Shown: in pieces, positions 17,128 to 24,203 of the stretch
Position numbering within the stretch: position 1 is the stretch's first letter
Layout: every line of letters starts with the position of its first letter
NCBI GenBank assembly: GCA_015233135.1
Contig: JADFYH010000022.1
Span: 1-48,779, forward strand
Reading direction: 5' to 3'
Origin: Deltaproteobacteria bacterium
GTDB taxonomy: Bacteria > UBA10199 > JADFYH01
Length of the DNA: 48,779 bases
Notes under the pieces: generated by a model
What the model was told of the DNA's origin: nothing
Database searches by the model: none
Seen by the model: the letters and a program-made list of their open reading frames with translations, nothing else
Program-made: the position numbers and the translations under genes

Positions 17128-18453
17128 CTATTTTGTAACTCCCACTGCATAGGTCACTGTTTTAGGCATGCTGATCCCTCCGATAAAATTACCGGCCAAC
17201 TTGAGAGTAGGAGTCTGTGAGAGGGCTTGCTGCAAGGTCTTGAGGATCTTTCCATAACCTAAGGCATATTGAGGAATGGCTTTCGAGTGCTTACGCAGCT
17301 GCAAAATGGAAGGGGTTGAAGAAAGTGTAAAAAGGTCCTGGATTTCTTCCGAGACGATGGCGCGGATTTGAGACTCTTCTGCTTCAACAAGATCACGCCT
17401 GCGCACACCGCCTGCATAAGCAGTGAGATAATGATTTTCCTGGTCTCCAAAAAGAGAGGGGAAAACGGAGGAGTTCCACAAGACTCCCAAAATTCGCCTC
17501 TTTTCCATCGAGGGAAGGAGAATTCCAAAACCTTCGAAGGGATAATTTTCTTTTTTGGGCACTTTAAGATGGACCGTCACCACAGGCGCATAGTCAATCT
17601 GCGACAGGGCTTGAGAGGCGTCTGGCAAAGATTTCTTCAACAGTGCAGCAGAGACATAAGCGGGTGTGGTGAGATAGAGATTTTTTGTTTCGTATTCATT
17701 CTGATCTGTGAGAACTTGAAAAGTTTGGCCTTGAGGGAGGATCTCTTGCACCTGTTCACCCAGATGCAGCCGTTCCTTTCCTAATTTTTCCTCGGCCTTC
17801 TGAAAGAGCGAAGCTAATCCTTGTTTGAGTTCATAAGATTTGGGGACTGCCTTTGCTGTCTTTCGTTGGGAGATCAGGTGGCGGATGAGTGAAGAGGATT
17901 TTGCCTCGGCCTCAGCCATGGTCGGCATGGCCTCTGGAAGTGAAAGCGCCGCGGCATCCCCCGCGTAGATCCCGGAGACAAAGGGATCAGCAAAAGAATC
18001 AGCGACTTCCAGCCCAAAGTGTCTCACAAAAAAATCACGGATGGATTCTTCGTCCTTCATTTTTGCAGGCACATAAAGGGCCTCTTTCAAAAATCTTATT
18101 TTTCCCCTCAAGGACAGGGCCTGGGTTGAGAGGATCTCCGGTGGTCCGGCCGGTAGACGAATAATTTTCCCCTTTTTGAGTATGTATCGAAAGTGGGCAG
18201 CAGTGCTGGGTTCCAGAAGGTCTTCTTTCATTCCCAGCATTTCCAAAAGATCAAAAATATCGTCGGTCTGATTGGTGAAAGAATTGGGGCCAAACTCGAA
18301 GCAGGCCTCAGGCGTCAGCAGGGTGTCAATTTTGCCGCCCAGCCTCGAAGCGGATTCGAGAACACAGAATTCTTTTCCCTGGTTCAGGAGATGAACGGCA
18401 ATGGTGGTCCCGGCTAGCCCTCCCCCAATCACAAGATTATCAATTTGGATCAT
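17128..18453 (-). CDS. hemY: Oxygen-dependent protoporphyrinogen/coproporphyrinogen oxidase (HemY type)
   Basis: This FAD enzyme oxidises protoporphyrinogen IX, or coproporphyrinogen III in some lineages, in late haem synthesis. Evidence is the N-terminal dinucleotide motif GGGLAG (10-15), a second FAD contact ESASRLGGKI, the substrate-domain hallmark FVSGIYAGDAAALSLPEAMP, and a C-terminal FAD-binding LAGNFIGGISMPKTV. The 441-residue length is normal. It is also named hemG in some databases, but E. coli HemG is unrelated. No other haem gene is nearby. It overlaps nothing upstream and is divergent from the truA locus. Confidence 0.93.
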   Translation of the reverse strand: MIQIDNLVIGGGLAGTTIAVHLLNQGKEFCVLESASRLGGKIDTLLTPEACFEFGPNSFTNQTDDIFDLLEMLGMKEDLLEPSTAAHFRYILKKGKIIRLPAGPPEILSTQALSLRGKIRFLKEALYVPAKMKDEESIRDFFVRHFGLEVADSFADPFVSGIYAGDAAALSLPEAMPTMAEAEAKSSSLIRHLISQRKTAKAVPKSYELKQGLASLFQKAEEKLGKERLHLGEQVQEILPQGQTFQVLTDQNEYETKNLYLTTPAYVSAALLKKSLPDASQALSQIDYAPVVTVHLKVPKKENYPFEGFGILLPSMEKRRILGVLWNSSVFPSLFGDQENHYLTAYAGGVRRRDLVEAEESQIRAIVSEEIQDLFTLSSTPSILQLRKHSKAIPQYALGYGKILKTLQQALSQTPTLKLAGNFIGGISMPKTVTYAVGVTK

Positions 18454-18483
18454 GTGGCCTCTCTTCGGTGTGGATCAATCTCT

Positions 18484-18512
18484 TTGACATAGAAAATTTT
18501 ACCTAGCATAGA
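18484..18512 (+). promoter_or_regulatory. Candidate promoter for the truA transcript
   Basis: TTGACA at 18484-18489 is a perfect -35 hexamer. CATAGA at 18507-18512, 17 bases downstream, is a weak -10. It lies in the divergent hemY/truA gap. Confidence 0.35.
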
Positions 18513-18562
18513 TTTGGCGCATAAATCCATCGACATCCCATTTATTTTTCAGAAAGATTAAT

Positions 18563-18664
18563 ATGAATTTTCAAACCTGGTTTACTGCGCAACATCCCCA
18601 AATTTCTCAGGCCTCTGCAGAGGCCGTTTTAAAACTGTGTACGAGTTTCATAAAAAATGGGTAA
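18563..18664 (+). CDS. Possible 33-residue ORF upstream of truA
   Basis: ATG at 18563 opens a short frame (MNFQTWFTAQHPQISQASAE and so on) ending in TAA at 18662-18664, two bases before the truA ATG. An AGAAAG tract precedes it. The peptide could be a coupled leader peptide or the remnant of a longer gene. The AEAVLKL segment faintly resembles the start of Tex-type proteins, but this is too short to trust. Confidence 0.3.
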   Translation: MNFQTWFTAQHPQISQASAEAVLKLCTSFIKNG

Positions 18665-18666
18665 CG

Positions 18667-19431
18667 ATGTCCCAGAATATGAAAAATTATAAACTCATCC
18701 TCCAATACCATGGTGCCGGTTTTTGTGGCTGGCAGATGCAGAATGATAAGATTTCGATCCAAAGCGAGCTGATTCGAGCTCTCGAAAAAATTTTTCGACA
18801 AAAAATTACTGTGATTGCCTCAGGTCGCACGGATGCGGGAGTGCACGCTCTGGGGCAGGTGGTTTCATTCCGATGTGAAGGGGGGCTGACAAAAGATCGA
18901 TTAAAAGCGGCGATTAATTTTTATTTGGGGCCTGAAATTATTGTGAGCAAAATTGAAGAGGTAGATTTCGATTTTCACGCTCAAAAAGATGCCAAGCAAA
19001 AGCTGTATCGCTATCTCATTCTCAATCAGACACTTCCGCATCCTTTGCTTATCGACGCGACCTGGCATGTGCCTTTCAAAATAAATTGGAAGCTTGTTCA
19101 GGCAGGGCTGAAGCTTCTCGAGGGCAAAAAAGATTTTAGGGCCTTTCAGTCGGTGGGCACTCCGGTGAAATCCACTGTACGTACGCTTTTTTCAGCAAAG
19201 CTTAAAAAAATAAAAACTCCTTACGAAGTTTCTCTGTACGCCATCGAGTGGATTGCGGACGGTTTTCTCAAACAGATGGTTCGCAATATGGTGGGAACGC
19301 TGGTGGATGTGGGTCGAGGTAAAATCAGCCTGGACCAATTGGAAGAAGTACTCCGCTCTTGTGATCGTAAAAAAGCTGGCCCCGCTGCACCCGCTCAGGG
19401 CTTGTATTTAGTGAAAGTGGACTATTTCTAA
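18667..19431 (+). CDS. truA: tRNA pseudouridine(38-40) synthase TruA
   Basis: TruA converts uridines 38-40 of tRNA anticodon arms to pseudouridine in the cytoplasm. The catalytic aspartate is D56 in GRTDAGVHALGQVVSF. Other family segments are the opening LILQYHGAGFCGWQMQ and the closing FLKQMVRNMVGTLVDVGRGK. The start at 18667 gives 254 residues, the normal size; ATG 18679 would also work. No strong ribosome binding site is seen, and the short ORF ending two bases upstream may supply coupling. Its 3' end is overlapped for 107 bases by the convergent cytochrome gene. Confidence 0.95.
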   Translation: MSQNMKNYKLILQYHGAGFCGWQMQNDKISIQSELIRALEKIFRQKITVIASGRTDAGVHALGQVVSFRCEGGLTKDRLKAAINFYLGPEIIVSKIEEVDFDFHAQKDAKQKLYRYLILNQTLPHPLLIDATWHVPFKINWKLVQAGLKLLEGKKDFRAFQSVGTPVKSTVRTLFSAKLKKIKTPYEVSLYAIEWIADGFLKQMVRNMVGTLVDVGRGKISLDQLEEVLRSCDRKKAGPAAPAQGLYLVKVDYF

Positions 19432-19921
19432 ACCCATTTCTCCGCTCCTTGATTTTATTTCTCTCTTGAGGCCCGGGGTCGTCCTTGCTTTTCAAAAAAT
19501 CAGCAGGTCGATGAGCTGCATGGCATTGAAAACAATCGTTGCTCAGTTTATCAAAGCCTTCATAAATCTTTTTATCTTTCTTTTTGGAGAGTTTTTTCAG
19601 CTCTGTTACTTGACTTGACACATTGGCAGTATATTGCTTGTAGACCTCATCTTTATCTAATTTCTGCATTTCGTGAATGATATTCTCGATCTCTTTGATA
19701 GAAACATCAATAGTTTCCCAATCGGGCTGTTTTTCTTTCACTCTTAAGATTTCAAGTCCTGCCACCAAACTACCAAAACGATACATCGATTTTTTGAGAT
19801 CTTGGATGACCTGAGGATTTGAATCCAGTATAATTGCAGGTCCGGAGATAAGTGTGTGGCACAGAATTAGAGTTAAGGAAAATAGAGCGATTACAGTCAG
19901 AAATGTTTTTATTTTTTTCAT
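19325..19921 (-). CDS. Secreted monohaem c-type cytochrome, class II-like, with odd C-terminal tail
   Basis: The protein has an N-terminal signal or anchor segment (KTFLTVIALFSLTLILCHTL), then a helical region of about 100 residues, then one haem-binding motif CFQCH with C130, C133 and H134. A helical bundle followed by a late CxxCH is the layout of class II cytochromes c and c'-type proteins. It should be periplasmic and carry one covalent haem. In class II cytochromes the chain ends soon after the motif, but here about 60 polar residues follow and the last 35 or so lie antisense within truA. A lost stop codon or late frameshift is likely. The redox partner is unknown. Confidence 0.75.
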   Translation of the reverse strand: MKKIKTFLTVIALFSLTLILCHTLISGPAIILDSNPQVIQDLKKSMYRFGSLVAGLEILRVKEKQPDWETIDVSIKEIENIIHEMQKLDKDEVYKQYTANVSSQVTELKKLSKKKDKKIYEGFDKLSNDCFQCHAAHRPADFLKSKDDPGPQERNKIKERRNGFRNSPLSLNTSPERVQRGQLFYDHKSGVLLPIGPG

Positions 19922-19942
19922 AAGAAGCTCCTGTTTGTCATT

Positions 19943-20938
19943 TCAAGCCAACTGTCTAATCTTCACTTTAGCGTCTTCCAGAAGTTTTATGGACGCTCCA
20001 CTCATAGGATAGGCCAGGTTAAAAACCACTTCTGAAATTCCAGAATTAATAATCATTTTGGTACAAAGGAGGCAGGGGGAAAAAGTAGTGTAGAGCAAGG
20101 CATCTTTAATACTTACCCCATGATAGGCTGACTGAGTGATGGCATTTTCTTCAGCGTGTGAACAGTAGCAATCTTCCAAACCCGCCCCCGATTTTCCAAA
20201 ATTGTTGCAGCGCGGGCAGCCGCCTTCATTGCAATTGGCAACCCCACGAGGGGTGCCATTGTAACCCGTGGAAATAATGCGTTTATCTTTTACGATCACC
20301 GCAGCCACTTTTCGTTTGAGACAGTTTGAACGCATGGCCACACCTTGTGCGATATTCATGAAATAATCATCCCAGCTGGGGCGCACCTGATTCGCCGAAA
20401 GTTTGCGAACGATGTCTTTGAGTTGAGTGCGAAGTTCCTCAATCGTCTGATTGTTTTCCACTTCAATATCCGCCAAAGCCGCAGTCCCATCGAGTTGTTG
20501 GGCATGAGGGTCCTCGCTATTGGCTTCTTTGTCATCGAGGGTGATAAAATCTTCAAAATTTTTAGGATCTCCAATTCGTTGTCGGGCCAAAATTCTTTCA
20601 AATCTTTTTTGGGGGAGGGCTGCAACATGGATGAGGTGAAACCCCTCTTTGTCACGAAAAATTTCTACCTCTTTGGGATTACGAAACGAATCGATGACAT
20701 AGTTTTGATCGGGCTGAAGTTTTGACATAATGCGCATTGCCAAGACAGCTGGCCCATAGGCATGCCGGAGTTCGTTGCCAATTTTAATCATATTTTCTCG
20801 GCTGCTGGGGAGAGAACGAAGATGCAGTTCCTCGCGCAACACATCCGAAAGAGAATAAAATCGAAATCCGGCCTCCTGAAAGAGAGAAGCCACTTCGCCC
20901 TTTCCGGCGGCGTTTTTTCCGGTGAGTCCGATGATCAT
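19943..20938 (-). CDS. P-loop NTPase/kinase-like domain fused to deoxycytidylate (dCMP) deaminase
   Basis: Residues 1-170 form a nucleoside-monophosphate-kinase or dephospho-CoA-kinase-like domain with P-loop GKNAAGKG (7-14), SLSDVLREEL and a VIDSFRNPKEVE segment. Residues 190-331 are a zinc-dependent cytidine/dCMP deaminase domain with HAEENAI (zinc ligand H261, proton shuttle E263) and PCLLC (C289, C292). A Cys-rich insert (CNEGGCPRCNN, then CYC) may bind a second zinc. The deaminase would make dUMP from dCMP. The same two-domain layout occurs in yeast Dcd1 and in longer antiphage deaminases of the AvcD type. At 331 residues it is nearer Dcd1 in size. A housekeeping role is more likely, but defence is open. 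Confidence 0.88.
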   Translation of the reverse strand: MIIGLTGKNAAGKGEVASLFQEAGFRFYSLSDVLREELHLRSLPSSRENMIKIGNELRHAYGPAVLAMRIMSKLQPDQNYVIDSFRNPKEVEIFRDKEGFHLIHVAALPQKRFERILARQRIGDPKNFEDFITLDDKEANSEDPHAQQLDGTAALADIEVENNQTIEELRTQLKDIVRKLSANQVRPSWDDYFMNIAQGVAMRSNCLKRKVAAVIVKDKRIISTGYNGTPRGVANCNEGGCPRCNNFGKSGAGLEDCYCSHAEENAITQSAYHGVSIKDALLYTTFSPCLLCTKMIINSGISEVVFNLAYPMSGASIKLLEDAKVKIRQLA

Positions 20939-21265
20939 GCCAAGGCTCTAAACAAAAAAAAGAGAAGTGTCAAAATGATATATCAAATCAAGGGGCTATG
21001 TTTTCAGCATATTGATAAATATGATTTTTTTTAAAGATATCCACAATTGTGCCCAGTCTGTGAATAAACATGTACTGTAATATATGGTCACCCACAGTCT
21101 GGCAACATCTGTGGATAAGTTTCAACATTCAAATTTTAATCAAATTCAACGTGTTATACTAAAAAATCTTTCGTCTCGTAGCAAGTATTGACTCCCTAAA
21201 TCAGTCGTGCTAGCTGCCTCGAACATTTTTAAAAATGAATGTTCATTCAGAGAGGTTCTTTCAAT
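20939..21265. other. 327-bp divergent regulatory gap with AT-rich block and DnaA-box-like sites
   Basis: No ORF is supported between the divergent deaminase and argG genes. The segment 20970-21036 is strongly AT-rich. Three DnaA-box-like nonamers follow: ATATCCACA at 21037-21045 (one mismatch), TGTGAATAA at 21059-21067 (TTATTCACA on the other strand, fits TTWTNCACA) and TGTGGATAA at 21110-21118 (exact TTATCCACA on the other strand). CCACAG (21092-21097) and CTGTGG (21109-21114) form an inverted repeat. A TATACT -10-like word is at 21155-21160 and TTGACT at 21188-21193. An origin or a DnaA-responsive promoter are both possible. Confidence 0.45.
21234..21251 (+). promoter_or_regulatory. ARG-box-like operator upstream of argG
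   Basis: The palindrome TGAATGTTCATTCA at 21236-21249 has both half-sites of the ArgR consensus (TGAAT, four bases, ATTCA). A larger inverted GAACATT (21221-21227) / AATGTTC (21238-21244) overlaps it. It lies 16 bases before the argG start, next to the ribosome binding site, so a bound repressor would block transcription. ArgR itself is not in the window. Confidence 0.6.
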
Positions 21266-22465
21266 ATGTCTGATGTCAAAAAAGTGGTTCTTGCCTATTC
21301 AGGAGGTTTAGACACCTCCGTTATCATCCGTTGGCTCATCGAAAATTATCAATGTGAAGTCGTGGCTTTTGTGGCCGATCTTGGGCAAGGAGAAGAAGTG
21401 GAGCCTGTTCGAGAAAAGGCTTTAAAAACCGGTGCCTCAAAAGTTTATGTCGAAAATCTCAAAGAAGAATTTGCGCGGGATTTTATCTTTCCTATGCTTC
21501 GCGCTAATGCACTTTATGAGGGCGTTTATCTTTTAGGGACCTCGATTGCGCGTCCTTTGATTGTCAAAAAACAAATGGAAATTCTAGCGAAAGAAAATGC
21601 CCAGGCGATTTCGCATGGCGCGACTGGAAAAGGAAATGACCAGGTGCGCTTTGAACTCACTGCTTATGCGATGAAGCCGGATGTGAAGATTATTGCGCCT
21701 TGGCGTGAATGGGAATTCAAGTCGCGGACCGACCTCATTAATTATGCTGAGAAGCACGGAATTCCTGTTCCCGTCACCAAAGAAAAACCTTACAGTTCCG
21801 ATCGCAACCTGATGCATATTAGTTTTGAAGGCGGCATTTTAGAAGACCCTTGGGCCGAGCCGCCTGAGAGCATGTTTGTCCTCACTACTTCCCCTGAAAA
21901 GGCACCTGATAAAGCGATCTACATTGAAATTGACTACGAAAAAGGGAATCCCATTGCACTGAATGGTGAGAAGCTTTCTCCGGCCAAATTTTTGGAAAAA
22001 TTAAATCTCATTGCCGGTGAAAACGGAATTGGCCGAGTCGACATGGTCGAAAATCGTTTTGTGGGAATGAAAAGCCGCGGAGTGTATGAAACACCGGGCT
22101 GCACGGTTTTACATATTGCCCATCGGGCGATTGAATCGATTACGATGGATAGAGAGGTCTTGAAGATTCGCGACAACTTGATTCCTCAATATTCGGGAAT
22201 GGTCTACAACGGCTTCTGGTATGCCCCTGAGAGAGAATTGCTGCAAAATTTAATTGATGATGCCCAGGCAAAGGTGAGTGGTACAGTTCGTCTGAAGTTG
22301 TACAAAGGAAATTGTCTGGTGGTGGGTCGTAAATCCCCGCATTCTTTATTCTCCGAGGCCTTTGCCACCTTTGAAAAAGATACAGTTTATAATCAAAAAG
22401 ATGCCGAAGGGTTTATTAAATTGAATGCCTTAAGATTGAGGTTGAGGAAATTGTTGCAGAAATAA
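21266..22465 (+). CDS. argG: Argininosuccinate synthase
   Basis: ArgG joins citrulline and aspartate with ATP to make argininosuccinate, the penultimate step of arginine synthesis. The ATP-binding PP-loop is [16 protein letters not shown] near the N-terminus. Further family segments are [26 protein letters not shown] and [16 protein letters not shown]. The length is 399 residues, as usual. The start at 21266 is chosen because AGAGAGG lies nine bases upstream; an earlier in-frame ATG at 21239 lies inside the ARG-box-like palindrome. The ArgR-like site in front fits arginine repression. Confidence 0.97.
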   Translation: MSDVKKVVLAYSGGLDTSVIIRWLIENYQCEVVAFVADLGQGEEVEPVREKALKTGASKVYVENLKEEFARDFIFPMLRANALYEGVYLLGTSIARPLIVKKQMEILAKENAQAISHGATGKGNDQVRFELTAYAMKPDVKIIAPWREWEFKSRTDLINYAEKHGIPVPVTKEKPYSSDRNLMHISFEGGILEDPWAEPPESMFVLTTSPEKAPDKAIYIEIDYEKGNPIALNGEKLSPAKFLEKLNLIAGENGIGRVDMVENRFVGMKSRGVYETPGCTVLHIAHRAIESITMDREVLKIRDNLIPQYSGMVYNGFWYAPERELLQNLIDDAQAKVSGTVRLKLYKGNCLVVGRKSPHSLFSEAFATFEKDTVYNQKDAEGFIKLNALRLRLRKLLQK

Positions 22466-22474
22466 GGAAAAAAA

Positions 22475-22855
22475 ATGGGTTATGTTCGAGCAAAAATACA
22501 ATTAAAAAATCCTCGAGAAACTAGTTTGCAAGCGCTTCAGGTGGAGTCGTTAGTGGATACAGGAGCTTTGATGCTCTGCATTCCTGAACATATTCGGATT
22601 CAATTGAAGTTGGAAGAACTGGAAAAACGTGAAGTGACTATTGCGGATGGAAGAAGGCAAGTGGTGCCTTATGTGGGGCCTGTACAGGTGAGTTTTCAAA
22701 ATAGAAATTGTTTTGTCGGTGCTTTGGTTTTGGGAGATGAAGTTTTATTGGGTGCCGTTCCTATGGAGGATATGGATCTGCTGATTTCTCCTGCGCATCA
22801 AGTTTTGATGGTGAATCCGGATAGCCCCAATTTGCCGCAGGCTTTGGTGAAGTGA
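22475..22855 (+). CDS. Small clan AA (retropepsin-like) aspartic protease-family protein
   Basis: The 126-residue protein carries LVDTGALMLCIPEHI, with D28 as the expected catalytic aspartate of a dimeric retropepsin-type fold. The flap and second-half segments (GRRQVVPYVGPVQVSFQNR, VLGDEVLLGAVPMEDMDLLI) and the closing HQVLMVNPDSPNLP are typical of the bacterial clan AA family. Its substrate is unknown. A GAAATAAGGAAAAAA tract before the ATG supplies the ribosome binding site. It follows argG by nine bases and is probably cotranscribed, though no functional link with arginine synthesis is evident. Confidence 0.85.
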   Translation: MGYVRAKIQLKNPRETSLQALQVESLVDTGALMLCIPEHIRIQLKLEELEKREVTIADGRRQVVPYVGPVQVSFQNRNCFVGALVLGDEVLLGAVPMEDMDLLISPAHQVLMVNPDSPNLPQALVK

Positions 22856-22929
22856 AAACGTAAAAACAAACTTTTTAATGAGGTAGTTATTTTTAAATAT
22901 TTATTTATCTAAATCTTAAGGAGAAAAAA

Positions 22930-24078
22930 ATGTCTCTCTACAAATATCGTTTACTCGCCCCCGGTCCAACCCCTGTTCCCGAAAAAGTGTTAACTCACAT
23001 GGCGGAACCCATTATTCATCATCGCACTGCCGCGTTTGAAGCCATTGTTGCGGAAGTGAAAGAGGGTTTGAAGTGGCTGTATCAAACCACAGAAGAAGTT
23101 CTCATTTTTGCGGCTTCTGGTACAGGCGCCATGGAAGGTGCTGTCATCAATGTCATGAGTAAAGGGGACAAGGCCCTGGTAGTTGACAGTGGAAAGTTTG
23201 GTGAACGTTGGTGGAAAATTGCCAAGGCTTACGGACTTTCTTTTGAGGTGATCCAGGTGGAATGGGGGAAAGCCGTTGATCCTAAAATTATCGCTGAAAA
23301 ACTTGCGAAAGAAGATTACCGAACGGTGATGATTACGGCTTCTGAAACTTCTACCGGTGTAGCGCATCCTGTAAAAGAAATCGCGGAAATCGTAAAGAAG
23401 TATGACAGCACGGTTCTGATTGTGGATGCCATCACAGGCTTGGGAGTTTTTGATTTGCCTTGCGATAAATGGGGCCTGGATATTGTGGTTTCCGGTTCTC
23501 AAAAAGCCCTGATGTTGCCTCCAGGACTCGCCTTCGCATCGATATCTGCCAAGGCCTGGAAGCTGATTGATAAATCGGATATTCCGAAATTTTATTTTGA
23601 TTTCAAAAAAGAGAAGAAGGCTATTCTCGAAAACACCACGGCTTATACCCCTGCAGTCTCTCTGGTTATTGGATTGAATGATGTATTGAAATCGATGAAG
23701 GCCATGGGCCTGGAAGGTGTCTTCAAAAAGCATCAGCTGCTGGGTTCTGCCTGCCGCGAAGGTCTTAAGGCGATGGGTTTGAAACTGTTTGCCCCGGAAC
23801 ATCCCTCCAATGCGGTAACCGCCGTTTATTCTCCCGAAGGAATTGATGCCGGTAAAATCGTAAAAGGTTTGCGCGATGGATTCAACATGACTATTGCCGG
23901 CGGACAAGATGCCGCAAAAGGCAAGATCTTCCGTATTGGTCATCTGGGTTACTATGACCCTATGGACATGGTGAGTGTGCTTGCAGCCATCGAAATTACC
24001 CTCCATAAGAATGGATACAAACTGGAATTAGGAAAAGGTGTTGGGGCGGCGTTGAAGGTGATTGCGGAATGTAAATAA
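22930..24078 (+). CDS. Class V PLP-dependent aminotransferase, probable phosphoserine or serine:glyoxylate aminotransferase
   Basis: This 382-residue fold-type I enzyme opens with LLAPGPTPVPEKVL and carries SGTGAMEGAVINVM for cofactor phosphate binding, SETSTGVAHPVKEI, a PLP aspartate in IVDAITGLG, and the Schiff-base lysine K192 in VSGSQKALMLPPGLAF. This is the alanine/serine:glyoxylate and purine-catabolism branch of class V. In several bacteria and archaea such enzymes replace SerC. The next gene is serA, so a phosphoserine aminotransferase role is a reasonable inference but not provable from motifs. AAGGAG lies eight bases before the ATG. A family A element separates it from serA. Confidence 0.9.
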   Translation: MSLYKYRLLAPGPTPVPEKVLTHMAEPIIHHRTAAFEAIVAEVKEGLKWLYQTTEEVLIFAASGTGAMEGAVINVMSKGDKALVVDSGKFGERWWKIAKAYGLSFEVIQVEWGKAVDPKIIAEKLAKEDYRTVMITASETSTGVAHPVKEIAEIVKKYDSTVLIVDAITGLGVFDLPCDKWGLDIVVSGSQKALMLPPGLAFASISAKAWKLIDKSDIPKFYFDFKKEKKAILENTTAYTPAVSLVIGLNDVLKSMKAMGLEGVFKKHQLLGSACREGLKAMGLKLFAPEHPSNAVTAVYSPEGIDAGKIVKGLRDGFNMTIAGGQDAAKGKIFRIGHLGYYDPMDMVSVLAAIEITLHKNGYKLELGKGVGAALKVIAECK

Positions 24079-24085
24079 AATCTTT

Positions 24086-24180
24086 CCTCCCCTTAAACTA
24101 AGGGGAGGTAGGAGGGGTTATGGCCACTTGGACAAAATCACCATAACGCCCCCTAACCCCCTCTTAGCTTAAGAGGGGGA
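24086..24180. repeat. Family A palindromic element, copy A2
   Basis: The element has the two end hairpins of the family and a TTATGG / CCATAA inner pair. Its reverse complement matches copy A3 (25801-25895) at all but about seven positions over 95 bases, so A2 and A3 form a nearly identical inverted pair around serA. Confidence 0.88.
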
Positions 24181-24203
24181 AGAATAATGATGGATTCTAT
24201 CTT

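Noticed and set aside
22990-24006. 338-residue open frame antisense to the class V aminotransferase
   Set aside because: It lies wholly opposite a gene with intact catalytic motifs, has a composition typical of antisense frames, and shows no motif of its own.
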